The notes below the pieces were generated by a model, which was not told the DNA's origin, made no database searches, and saw only the letters and a program-made list of their open reading frames with translations. The translations under genes and the position numbers were made by a program. DNA of 64,000 bases, taken from a bacterium. Its GTDB lineage: Bacteria; Zhuqueibacterota; Zhuqueibacteria; Residuimicrobiales; Oceaniaggregativiventaceae. The DNA lies in assembly GCA_029565675.1 (NCBI GenBank), contig JAKQNP010000052.1, positions 62,001-126,000 of the forward strand, in the 5' to 3' direction. The stretch's first letter is position 1. Each line of letters opens with the position of its first letter. Below are positions 43,995-53,081 of the stretch, one piece after another.

Positions 43995-44759
43995 TCACAC
44001 CATTTTTCTGAGCTGGCTTTTTGCTTGCTGATATCCCTTTTCGATCAATTCCGGGACTTGCTTGATTTCTACCAAGTTGAATTCAGATAAATCCGGGGCG
44101 ATGAGCAGATCCGCTTCCTGGGTTAGCAGTTGCGTGGCGCTTCGCAAAGCAAAATTAAAGGTGTGCAACAGAATTTCGACGATATTGAGCGGTTCTTTTG
44201 TGGTGTGCACCGCATTCAAATCGACGGCAATCACCTGCCGGGCACCCAGTTCCTGAACCGCGGTGACCGGCACGTTTTCCACAATAAAACCATCCACCAG
44301 CAATCGACCGCCGATTTCCACAGGCACGAAGACTCCGGGTATGCAGGTGCTCGCCATTACCGCAGTTGCCACATCCCCCTTTTGCAACACCACCCTGTCG
44401 CCACTGGCGATATCGGTCGCCACCATGGCCAGCGGGATGCGGCTGTGAGCGAAAGTCTTTTCACCCACCACTTCCCGAATCCTGTCGCCCAATTTTTTAT
44501 TCGATAGCAGGCCGAATTTGGAAAGCGATAGGGCTGAAATGTCGAGCCAATTCAAATCACTGGCAATCTCTTCGATTTCATCCGCCTTTTTTCCAAAAGC
44601 CCAGAGCGCCGCGACAAAAGCGCCGATGCTGGTACCGGCAATGCAATCGATTTGGACACCGAATTCTTCGACGGCGCGCAAAACACCGACATGAGCGGCG
44701 CCGAGCACCGCGCCGCCGCCGAGGGCCAAGCCGATTTTTTTTTCGTTGTTCTTTTTCAA
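43995..44759 (-). CDS. Patatin-like phospholipase (RssA/YchK type)
   Basis: The 254-residue protein is a Ser-Asp acyl hydrolase. The oxyanion motif GGGAVLGAAHVG, the nucleophile in GTSIGA and the catalytic Asp in LLVDGFIVEN are all present. I choose a TTG start at 44759, since AGGAAAGG stands just ahead of it and the family motif begins a few residues later. The frame stays open to 44876, with ATG at 44813 as a weaker choice. The substrate is probably a phospholipid or acyl ester in the cytoplasm or on the inner membrane. Confidence 0.9.
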   Translation of the reverse strand: MKKNNEKKIGLALGGGAVLGAAHVGVLRAVEEFGVQIDCIAGTSIGAFVAALWAFGKKADEIEEIASDLNWLDISALSLSKFGLLSNKKLGDRIREVVGEKTFAHSRIPLAMVATDIASGDRVVLQKGDVATAVMASTCIPGVFVPVEIGGRLLVDGFIVENVPVTAVQELGARQVIAVDLNAVHTTKEPLNIVEILLHTFNFALRSATQLLTQEADLLIAPDLSEFNLVEIKQVPELIEKGYQQAKSQLRKMV

Positions 44760-45005
44760 GAAGTTGCCTTTCCTGAAAAAATGATGGTGCCGAATCGGTT
44801 TGGAAAATGCCATCGTCGTGTTCAAGACTCCAGTTGTCCCATGTCCTTCGCACTGATATCGACAACCAAAAGTCAACGGGCCAACGTCTGTTTACAAAGC
44901 CATACCATGGGTATTCGGCCACACGACTCGATCAAACGCAAAAAAGAAACCGACAAAAATGCTAAAACTCAGAAAAAGGATCACGCCAAACAAGCTGGCG
45001 ACAAT

Positions 45006-46292
45006 TCATGAAAGACCAAAAACGTCGAACAGGCGCTGATACTGTTCGCGCACCTTAGACACATCCTCGGGGTGACTCAGCGCCTTTACGGCAAGCTCCA
45101 GCGCTTTTCGTGCATGCTGGAGGGCCGCTTCACCCATCGCTTTATCCCCCATCGATGCCAGCGCCGACAGCGCTTTCTGCAGACGGAGGGCCACCTCGAT
45201 TTGACCGCTGCCGTCCCGCTCGATAGCTGTAAAGGCATCATCAAACATATCTTGCACAGACAGGACTGGAACAGTGACCCTATCGAATTTCACCTCCTGA
45301 GAGGAATCTGGATCAGTTTCAGAACCCCAGAGAACAAACAGCCGCGACAACACGCCGATCACATCGATGGCGGTTCCCGAATCGTTGACTGCCGGCGATA
45401 GAGCGCGGTCGGCAATTTGGGCAAGCACAACCAGACCATAGCGCGGATCGTCATCGAATAGGCGTTCCGTACCGATGCGAAAAGCATCGATGACTTTCTG
45501 CATGTCACTGAGAACCAACTCTGAGGATGTTGATTCGATGTGAGCCACGGGGCGATTAGGAGTTATAAAACTTCCCGGCAGAACCCCCACTCTTATCCGC
45601 ACATCATTTTTTTCACCATATTCCTGCAATGCAGGGAGTTCTATTCGCTGCAGATATCCGACTTTATCGCAAAAAAGCGCCTGTCCATTGCATGGACCGG
45701 AACGCAATTGAACACCACCGAGGGTAGGAGCCAGGCGGCGTTTTTGCATCGCTGCGGCAGTGACTTTTTCCACTCTGCTGATGGTGTTGCCCAATCTTCC
45801 GAGTCGCGCTATCCGATCCACCCAATGTACAAAGGTCAATATGACCAGGCCAAAAACGATCAGAGTAAAGACAAACATCACGAAATGGCCGGCGCGGTGA
45901 AAATAACTATTTTTTGTCGCGATCGCGCCTACGGTACTGAAAATAAATGCACCTATAAATGTGGACAGCGCTCTTTGGGAAATATCATCTGAAATGACGA
46001 GGCTAAAGGATCGCGGCGATGCGTTGTTGCTCGCTGAAGAATAGGCAGAAACCATCGAGGCCACGGCAAAAGTGGCGATCGGCAACATACTGGTAGCCAT
46101 GATCGACAGCAAGTTTTCCAGGGCAGCGGACGAGATCATGGGAAAAGCATGTCCCACTGAGGCGGAATCGGCGATTTTTGCGGCAAAAACGATCGCAATA
46201 GAGAGCACGCCGATCAGCAAGGGTTTCACCCACAGATGTTCTTGCATGCGATTGATCCAGAACCGAATTCTGTCGAAAAAACCTACTGCCAT
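45006..46292 (-). CDS. DUF2254 family membrane protein
   Basis: The 428-residue protein has four hydrophobic segments in its first 175 residues, with ISSAALENLLSIMATSML and VASMVSAYSSASNNASPRSF between them, which is the signature region of DUF2254. The C-terminal 250 residues are soluble and contain DPRYGLVVLAQIADRALSPAVNDSGTA-type text characteristic of the family. Its function is not established. GGGGAAGA precedes the ATG at 46292. It lies 57 bases after the permease gene upstream. Confidence 0.88.
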   Translation of the reverse strand: MAVGFFDRIRFWINRMQEHLWVKPLLIGVLSIAIVFAAKIADSASVGHAFPMISSAALENLLSIMATSMLPIATFAVASMVSAYSSASNNASPRSFSLVISDDISQRALSTFIGAFIFSTVGAIATKNSYFHRAGHFVMFVFTLIVFGLVILTFVHWVDRIARLGRLGNTISRVEKVTAAAMQKRRLAPTLGGVQLRSGPCNGQALFCDKVGYLQRIELPALQEYGEKNDVRIRVGVLPGSFITPNRPVAHIESTSSELVLSDMQKVIDAFRIGTERLFDDDPRYGLVVLAQIADRALSPAVNDSGTAIDVIGVLSRLFVLWGSETDPDSSQEVKFDRVTVPVLSVQDMFDDAFTAIERDGSGQIEVALRLQKALSALASMGDKAMGEAALQHARKALELAVKALSHPEDVSKVREQYQRLFDVFGLS

Positions 46293-46349
46293 CAATTCTT
46301 CCCCTTTCCTCGCTCGATTCGATCCGCAAGGGCTTTTTCGCAGGTTCCG

Positions 46350-47486
46350 TCAGACAATTTCCGTGATATATTTCTTCTTTATCAGCCGCCAGAAGACCAC
46401 AATAAAAGCGGTCAAGGGAATGGCCAGCATCATGCCAAGTACACCGTCAAGGGCAGCACCCCAAAAAAAGACCGCAAAAATAATCAAGGCTGGATGCATA
46501 CCGGTACGGCTGCCCATTATTCTGGGAGTGAGCAGATAAGCTTCGATCGTCTGGACCAGGCCAAAGACCAGGAGAACCAGGATGAGGCGCAATGCGCTGC
46601 CGCCGGCGCCGAAATAAGCCATTGGCAGCGCGACCGCAAGGCCGATGACATTTCCCAAGTAAGGGACGATATTGAGTAGCCCCAGCACCATGCCGATGGC
46701 AATGCCATAAGGCAATCCCACGAGCGCAAAACCGGTCGCAAACAGCACACCCTGGGCCAGAGCAAGGACAATTTGGCCGCGAAAGAAGGTAAGCAGAATT
46801 TCGATGAACTGGTCGATCAAATAAATGACATCTTTTCTGGTTTTCTTTTTGAGAAACGGCAATTGTTCCTCGAGCTTGCGGGTGGTAAAGGGTTTTGCCA
46901 TAAGGAAAAAAACAAAATAGATCGGTAAAGCAGCCCAAGCCAACAAGCTCGCCGCTGAGTGAAAAATCTGCTCTACCGAGCGGGAAAGGTGTTGCCATGA
47001 GCTTTTGATTGCGTCAGCCGCCAGAGTGCCTGGATTGTCGATCAACGTGCCAAGCTCGTCGAGCAAACCATACTTTTCCATCAGTGCTGCCGCCTGCGGC
47101 CAGTGCGACTTGACAGTTTCGAGCATGGTATTGATCATCGACGGCAGGTCTGCAAAAAACCGAACAAGTTCATCGACGATCAACGCCCCGGCAAACCAGA
47201 AAAACAGGCCTAAAGGAATCAGAGCGGAAAGAATAAACAAAAACAGCGCAGCTGGCTTAATCCCTTTGACCATCCTGAGCAACAGATCGTAAAAAGGCCG
47301 CAGCAGCAGGGTCAAAATCACTGCCACAATCGGCGGCAACAAAATGTTTTTGAAAGAAGCAACAAAATGGGCGACGCCCCATATGACGGCGCTGAACACG
47401 GCAACCAACAAAGCTGCCGCACTGAGCGTCAGTGCAGCTGCAATGGTGGCGCGTTGTCTGGGAGTCAAATCGAGTTCTTTCAACAT
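46350..47486 (-). CDS. AI-2E family transporter (UPF0118/PerM-like)
   Basis: The 378-residue membrane protein has about eight hydrophobic segments. The family's late motifs are seen: LLTFFRGQIVLALAQGVL, GLPYGIAIGMVLGLLNIVPYLG and TPRIMGSRTGMHPALIIFAV. Members export small molecules or Na+/Li+ in exchange for protons; the true substrate is usually unknown. GAGGAATGGGG supports the second of two close ATGs, at 47486. Confidence 0.93.
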   Translation of the reverse strand: MLKELDLTPRQRATIAAALTLSAAALLVAVFSAVIWGVAHFVASFKNILLPPIVAVILTLLLRPFYDLLLRMVKGIKPAALFLFILSALIPLGLFFWFAGALIVDELVRFFADLPSMINTMLETVKSHWPQAAALMEKYGLLDELGTLIDNPGTLAADAIKSSWQHLSRSVEQIFHSAASLLAWAALPIYFVFFLMAKPFTTRKLEEQLPFLKKKTRKDVIYLIDQFIEILLTFFRGQIVLALAQGVLFATGFALVGLPYGIAIGMVLGLLNIVPYLGNVIGLAVALPMAYFGAGGSALRLILVLLVFGLVQTIEAYLLTPRIMGSRTGMHPALIIFAVFFWGAALDGVLGMMLAIPLTAFIVVFWRLIKKKYITEIV

Positions 47487-47606
47487 CCCCATTCCTCAAA
47501 AAATATTTCAGTTTATCTGCCCTGCCAACATCCACCTGGACAGCTTTTATCTTTGTTGAAAAAAGTCGCCAATGGTGGAGATGACAAGGGTTGTTTATTG
47601 CATTTA

Positions 47607-48008
47607 TCAAGCCCAGATCAACAACTTGAGTCCGACAAGTGCAAGAAAGAGGCCAACAAAAATGCGAAAATACCTTTGTGGCAACCGATCCAAAAAACGT
47701 TTGGCAAGATAAGCGCCGAAAAAAGAAACCGGAATGCTGAGCAAAAGGGCGGTCAACAATTCTCCATCCAACTGCGTTCCGCCCGCAACATAACGCGCAA
47801 CCCGGGTAATGTCAATGAACAGAGCGATTATGCCGGAGGTAAAAATGTAGACCTCCTTGGGCAGATTAAAAGCGGTGAGAAAAGCGCCGCGAACCGCGCC
47901 GCCGACGCCAAAAAAACCGGCGAAAAGGCCGGACAGCAGACCGCCAAATACCGCCGTGGTGTCTGTCTTGGGCAACGTCCAATCGTGCTTGAGGAATAAT
48001 AAAATCAC
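47607..48008 (-). CDS. Half-length TauE/SafE-type membrane protein
   Basis: The 133-residue protein has four hydrophobic segments and the repeat signature GLLSGLFAGFFGVGGA, matching one half of a TauE/SafE permease, which normally has 240-270 residues in two such repeats. The upstream sequence (48009-48338) has no trace of the other half. The GTG start has only a weak ribosome site. It may be a half-size transporter that works as a dimer or a decayed remnant. Confidence 0.7.
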   Translation of the reverse strand: MILLFLKHDWTLPKTDTTAVFGGLLSGLFAGFFGVGGAVRGAFLTAFNLPKEVYIFTSGIIALFIDITRVARYVAGGTQLDGELLTALLLSIPVSFFGAYLAKRFLDRLPQRYFRIFVGLFLALVGLKLLIWA

Positions 48009-48338
48009 ATATTATCTTATAAAATAGCCACCCACAAGCAAATATCCTAACTGTAATTTTTGCGCTATGCAACATAACGTTCACTTTGGCAGGCGATAAA
48101 ACCTGAACCCGTTTTTTTTCAGCCGTTGGCAGCCCAAGCCAGAAAACCGCTTTGAATTTTAATGCAATTTTTTGTATAATTTTATATATTATTGAAATCG
48201 GTGATAGGTTCCCATCTGGCGACGGGACACCACATCTTTTCAACTTTGATGGATTCATACACATTGGATGGACACCGGCATAGACCCAAACATGCAAAGA
48301 GCGCAATGCGATCCATAACCTACCAGAAAGGAGCTGTA
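48009..48338. other. Divergent intergenic region before the heparinase-like gene
   Basis: This 330-base gap holds no supported gene. An AT-rich stretch at 48155-48195 (TTTTTTGTATAATTTTATAT) may be the promoter of the plus-strand gene. Confidence 0.5.
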
Positions 48339-50663
48339 ATGATACACCGTTTTTATCTGACCATTCTTGGCTTGCTGCTGCTTCTCCTCTCCCCGCTTCC
48401 CGCCGAGACCCAAAAAATCACCAAAGCCGATTATCTGCAATATGCCATCGAGGCGGCCGAAGATTATTGGTCGAATTACGACGAATCGATCAAAGCATGG
48501 GCTGACCGAATCGACGTCGCTTATGTATTCGGCTACAATCCACCGGGCGATCCGCTGTCGCTCTGCTATGTCAGCGCGAATCTGTTCAAGATCACCGGTA
48601 AAAAAAAATACGCTGAGCGGGCCAAAAAAGTTTTGCTCGAATATGGTTCATTCCGCGATTATTACCCCAAGGATTTCTGGTCGCACAAAATCGGCTATGA
48701 ACACGGCTTGCCGGCGCTGCCCAATTTCTTCACGGCGCCGCAATATATCAAAGCCTATAAAATATTGCTCGATGCCGGGCGGCTGTCGAAAAAAGAGATC
48801 GAACTCATCACCGACAATATCGCCGGCAGCATGAACAGCCAGGTTCGTTTTCAGGAGTGGGGCGCGATGAATCGGGCGATATTGCGCGCGGAAAACTTTA
48901 TGATCGCCGCCGCTGTTCTGCCGAATCATGCAGATGCCCGGACGTGGAAAGAGATCGGCGAATCGATTCTCGATGACTGTTGGGGCGCCTGGCAGATCGA
49001 AGACGCCACCCATTACAATCCCATCTACCTCTATTCACTCATCTCGCTGGTCGACTTTCTCGGCAAGGATGATTATTGGAATCTGGCAGTAACCCGCTAT
49101 ACCATGCAATTCTTCACCCGCCTGTTGGCGCCGTATGGGATGATCCCTGAATACGGCGATGCTGACCTTTACGGCAACTATCACCGTTGGCCGCCCATTC
49201 TTGAGCACGCCGCAAGCGTTTACCGCGATGCGGAAATGAAATATGCCGTCAACCGGATCATCAACAGCCATTGGGATCTGCAGGCGGAGAAAAAATCGAC
49301 GTGGATGGCCACCATCGCTATCGATTGCTATCGATGGGCATCCGATGAAATCCCCATGCAGGAACCGCCGCAACAGAGCGAAAAAGTACTCGAGGATGTG
49401 ATCGGCAAAAAGATCGTCTTTCGCGACGGCTATGAACCGAAGGACACCTATCTTTTGCTCAATTACAAAGATGAAGGCCAGGCCGGCTTTCTGTCGCGCG
49501 ATTATCTGCGCCGGACCATCTGCGTCGAAGAAGAAAAAATGACCCATGGCCATTCCGATGAAAACGATATCGCGCTGTTCATGACCGACGGCTGCATTCT
49601 GCTGCACGACGGCGGCTATCGCGATTATATGCCAAGCGGGCCGTTCGGCGCGTATCGCGCTGATTACTTTCACAACCGGGTGGTGGTGCGCGAAAACAAG
49701 ATCTTCAAAGGCCAGGAAGCCGGACTCTTTCGCTACAGCTCGCCGGACAGCGCCGCGGTCGAAGGACAAAATGTTCTCGATTTTATCCGCAATTCCGGTG
49801 CTTACCGCGAAACAACCACCGAACTGATCGACTTTCTGCGCAGCGACCACTTTGATTACAGCCGTACCCGGGCGACCGACGTCAAACTCAACACCCAGCA
49901 CGATCGCATCGTCACCTGGATCAAACCGCTGAATATCTTTGTGGTCTTTGACGCCGTGCGCTTTTTGCAATCCGATTATTACACCACCGTCAACATCTGG
50001 CATACACGCAAAGTCCTGCAACAGGGTAAGGACTTTTATCTGACCTCCTACGACAGCCTGCGACAGCGCGCGCTGCCAACCCATAAGGCCCTGCTGATCT
50101 ATTTTCCGCAGGGTACGAACGCCGGCAGGATGATCGGATCAGATCCGGAGAAACGCTATTATCAGGACGAAATCGCCATTCACCAGAGCCTGTCGCGTTG
50201 GCACCACGCCGGGGAATTGGCCACCTTTACCACCATCCTGGCGCCGGTGGACTCGAAAGGCGCCGACATTCAAAAGCTGATGAACAGCATTCAGATGGTG
50301 CAAGTCGACCGCCATCTTGGCGCGGTGGGAATCAAAATCCAGGCTAGTGGCAAAACCATTTACGTCTGTTCGAAACTCGATCGCGACATGGATCTGCACC
50401 ACCTCGACCGGCGGCCGCAATACGACTATGAGCACGGCAAAGTCAAATATGACGATTTTGAGACCGACGGACATCAGTTTTGGGCGATCCTGGAGGGCAA
50501 CACGCTCGACTATCAGTCGATCAATACGGTCAAGATCAAATACAAAGATCGCGTCTTGTTCGAGCAGCCGCCTGCGGACCACGGTCTGCAATACGAGGAC
50601 GGCATCGACAAGCCCGGCATCGGCAAACTGCGGTATTGGAAGGACAGGGTTACCATTCGTTAA
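48339..50663 (+). CDS. Heparinase II/III-like polysaccharide lyase, secreted
   Basis: The 774-residue protein has a signal peptide (MIHRFYLTILGLLLLLLSPLPAE cut in the first 22 or so residues). A helical alpha/alpha-toroid domain follows (about 30-350; GAMNRAILRAENFMIAA, ATHYNPIYLYSLISL). A heparinase II/III-type beta domain (about 380-750) shows MTHGHSDENDIALFM, LLHDGGYRDY and YFHNRVVV. The family cleaves uronic-acid polysaccharides by beta-elimination. The exact substrate is unknown. AAAGGAGCTG precedes the ATG. It is convergent with the next gene across a strong terminator. Confidence 0.88.
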   Translation: MIHRFYLTILGLLLLLLSPLPAETQKITKADYLQYAIEAAEDYWSNYDESIKAWADRIDVAYVFGYNPPGDPLSLCYVSANLFKITGKKKYAERAKKVLLEYGSFRDYYPKDFWSHKIGYEHGLPALPNFFTAPQYIKAYKILLDAGRLSKKEIELITDNIAGSMNSQVRFQEWGAMNRAILRAENFMIAAAVLPNHADARTWKEIGESILDDCWGAWQIEDATHYNPIYLYSLISLVDFLGKDDYWNLAVTRYTMQFFTRLLAPYGMIPEYGDADLYGNYHRWPPILEHAASVYRDAEMKYAVNRIINSHWDLQAEKKSTWMATIAIDCYRWASDEIPMQEPPQQSEKVLEDVIGKKIVFRDGYEPKDTYLLLNYKDEGQAGFLSRDYLRRTICVEEEKMTHGHSDENDIALFMTDGCILLHDGGYRDYMPSGPFGAYRADYFHNRVVVRENKIFKGQEAGLFRYSSPDSAAVEGQNVLDFIRNSGAYRETTTELIDFLRSDHFDYSRTRATDVKLNTQHDRIVTWIKPLNIFVVFDAVRFLQSDYYTTVNIWHTRKVLQQGKDFYLTSYDSLRQRALPTHKALLIYFPQGTNAGRMIGSDPEKRYYQDEIAIHQSLSRWHHAGELATFTTILAPVDSKGADIQKLMNSIQMVQVDRHLGAVGIKIQASGKTIYVCSKLDRDMDLHHLDRRPQYDYEHGKVKYDDFETDGHQFWAILEGNTLDYQSINTVKIKYKDRVLFEQPPADHGLQYEDGIDKPGIGKLRYWKDRVTIR

Positions 50664-50673
50664 GACGATGGCA

Positions 50674-50714
50674 AAAAAAGGCTCGGCAGAAAATAGTGCC
50701 GAGCCTTTTTTTTA
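50674..50714. terminator. Bidirectional rho-independent terminator
   Basis: AAGGCTCGGCA and TGCCGAGCCTT pair around GAAAATAG, flanked by a run of A on the left and T on the right. It can stop transcripts from both the heparinase-like gene and the convergent hydrolase gene. Confidence 0.9.
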
Positions 50715-50722
50715 GAACGAGT

Positions 50723-53047
50723 TCACACCCGCAGAGCCTCTTCCAGCTTGTAGCAGGTCAGATCCGGCACCCGCCACATGAAATGCGGATCGATATAGGG
50801 CTCATCGTCTTCATGCCCCTGCATCAAGGCGATCTTTTTAGCCAGATGCTCGCCGAAATTCTCCCCTAGTTGGTGCACCGATTCGCCGCTTCCGGAAACC
50901 ACCATGAACTCGGTCTCGGTGCGATGCCAAAAATCGAGCAGCTGTTGCGAATTTTCAATCTCCGACAGAACCATCTTCCTCAGATTTTCCCGACATGTTT
51001 TTTTGGTTTCCATATCGTCGGTTTGCAGGTAGCCGTGCACATTGGTGATCCAGATCTGCACGTTGCGCAAGGTGATCAGCCAATAGACCAGGGCTTCGAT
51101 GCGATCAGCCAGATCGACAAAAAACGGTCGCGTTTTGGCGTCATCTTTGCATTTGGCGATAATCTGATGGATAAATTCGCGCGTTTCCTGGATGACTGGC
51201 AAGACCTTCTTTTCCATGCGCTCGGCCAATTTTTTCGCTTGCTCACAGCCGACCAGTTCGAACAACACATCTCGATCCAGATCAACCCGGTTTGGATTGT
51301 GGGTGGTGGAGAGCAAAAATCGTTCATAATATTCGCGGTCTTTTTCTGGTATTTTTTCGATATCCGGAACGAGGGGCCGAATCCACAAACGATACCAATC
51401 CATGCCGGTCATGCTGTAGAGTCCCAATCCCGGAAAAGCGCGCAGGCCTTTGTCGAGCAGCTTCCATATCTGCAGCAAATCTGCAGACAAATCAGGGCCA
51501 ACCCATTTTTTGGCCACAGAGTCAAGGGCATCCTCCACAGGCAGATCCGGCTGGTGTTGAAAAAGAGAGACGATTTCGCGGTTGATGCACCATGGCGCCA
51601 GAGAGGGTGGTTGAATGCCACCGGAAGCGGCGATAGTGTCGGCGCCGAGATCGCGCAGGGACTGCAATTTTTCATGGAGCATAAACGGGTACGGGATACC
51701 CAGCAACGGGTCGAAATTGATGTGCAGACCGCACGAATAAAAGAGATGCCCGTGCGAACCGCGTTTCTCGAGGAAATTGAGAAACTCGCGCTCTGAAGAG
51801 TCGACTTTTGTCTGCCAGGCGGTGCCGTTGACCGCAACATCGTCGTACATTTCGTGCATATAAGCGGCGCCATAACCCACCGGTTTGAACGAGGCGCCTT
51901 CGACATCGATGCGATCGCCGATTTCTTTTAACAGATGATCGCGTTCGGTGCTAAAGGGTTCGAGGCGGATCATGACGCGAAAATCGGGATTGATTTCTGA
52001 GGCTGAATCGCGCAAAAGCTGGAAGAACCTGATCGCATTGTGCGCCGCTGCTTTCGCCACTTCCTCCACCGATTTCCACTCACGGATCAGATAGGGACCG
52101 CCGTTGGCGCCCGCATAAAGCGAGCGGGTATATTCAAAGCCGGCACCGCTGTCATTGGTGGTGATGGCGATATAGCCGAGTTCAGGAATTTCGCGCAACA
52201 GGTTTTGCATCAGTTCACGGTAATGCATGCGCACAAACGGATGGGCCAGGGCCAGGGTGAAGCGCGGTTTCAGACTGCGAAACGGATGGTCGACTCGGGC
52301 ACCGCGCAACATCGGGTATTTTTGCAGCACCGAATCCGGGGCGTTGCGCGGCTCAAAGCTGAGCATGCCGGGCGTCATGCCATATCTGATCGCTTCTGCG
52401 GCATAGGTCTTCATCAGGTTGAGATTGGCCGACAGATATTCTTCCGGATATGCGCCTTTGAAAAGCCGGCTGGAGACAAACTGATCCATCCCGGCGCAAT
52501 AGGTATAAAAAACCGGCAGCACTTCATGTGGCACCCGCGGTTCCAGGCCATGCGGCGTTGCCAAGGCATTGACCTCCACATGGGAAAAACCGAGACGGGC
52601 GTATTCGCGGATATGCGAGCGATAGTCGAATTTGCGCGCCGTGCGATCGAGCTGAGTCAGCACACAATCAAAGACCGGCCGGTTCCAGCGAAAAGCGATT
52701 TCACCGAAACGGCCGTTGCGATAATCGTCGAGGCTGCGTTGAGCCAGCCAGTCGAACAGCTGGCAACAACAGCTGAAGAGCAAATGGGGTGCTGAAACGC
52801 GCAATTCGCCGGTGCCGTTGGGCTCCAACCGCAAATAGAACCAATCAACATGCTTGGGACCACCGGATGGATGATCCTCGCTATCTGCATCGATGAGCAG
52901 GCGGAATCCGTCAGCGCCGCCGGTCTTGATTGTGCAAGTGCGCGACAAGCGCGTCTGCATTTCCTGGGCGACTGTCTGGTAAACAGGTCGCTGACAATCA
53001 GGCAAAATTATTTTTTCAATTCTCGACAAGGCTTCTTTTACAATCAT
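50723..53047 (-). CDS. Putative TIM-barrel glycoside hydrolase of unassigned family
   Basis: This 774-residue protein is cytoplasmic by sequence. The first 110 residues resemble the small alpha/beta domain that precedes barrels in GH20 and GH67 enzymes. The barrel begins near residue 140 (YRSHIREYARLGFSHVEVNAL) and includes FTLALAHPFVRMHYRELM, AITTNDSGAGFEYTRS and VMIRLEPFSTERD. The C-terminal 270 residues are helical. I cannot place it in a named family; alpha-glucuronidase-like is one idea. I start at the ATG at 53047 rather than 53077. It is followed (upstream in sequence) by a GH38 mannosidase gene ending 35 bases before it, so both are likely co-transcribed. Confidence 0.72.
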   Translation of the reverse strand: MIVKEALSRIEKIILPDCQRPVYQTVAQEMQTRLSRTCTIKTGGADGFRLLIDADSEDHPSGGPKHVDWFYLRLEPNGTGELRVSAPHLLFSCCCQLFDWLAQRSLDDYRNGRFGEIAFRWNRPVFDCVLTQLDRTARKFDYRSHIREYARLGFSHVEVNALATPHGLEPRVPHEVLPVFYTYCAGMDQFVSSRLFKGAYPEEYLSANLNLMKTYAAEAIRYGMTPGMLSFEPRNAPDSVLQKYPMLRGARVDHPFRSLKPRFTLALAHPFVRMHYRELMQNLLREIPELGYIAITTNDSGAGFEYTRSLYAGANGGPYLIREWKSVEEVAKAAAHNAIRFFQLLRDSASEINPDFRVMIRLEPFSTERDHLLKEIGDRIDVEGASFKPVGYGAAYMHEMYDDVAVNGTAWQTKVDSSEREFLNFLEKRGSHGHLFYSCGLHINFDPLLGIPYPFMLHEKLQSLRDLGADTIAASGGIQPPSLAPWCINREIVSLFQHQPDLPVEDALDSVAKKWVGPDLSADLLQIWKLLDKGLRAFPGLGLYSMTGMDWYRLWIRPLVPDIEKIPEKDREYYERFLLSTTHNPNRVDLDRDVLFELVGCEQAKKLAERMEKKVLPVIQETREFIHQIIAKCKDDAKTRPFFVDLADRIEALVYWLITLRNVQIWITNVHGYLQTDDMETKKTCRENLRKMVLSEIENSQQLLDFWHRTETEFMVVSGSGESVHQLGENFGEHLAKKIALMQGHEDDEPYIDPHFMWRVPDLTCYKLEEALRV

Positions 53048-53081
53048 CGAATTCCCTTCTCCAGTTATAGACGACAAAAAT

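Noticed and set aside
48192-48338. N-terminal extension of the heparinase-like protein
   Set aside because: The ATG at 48339 has a good ribosome site and begins a classic signal peptide; the extension would bury it.
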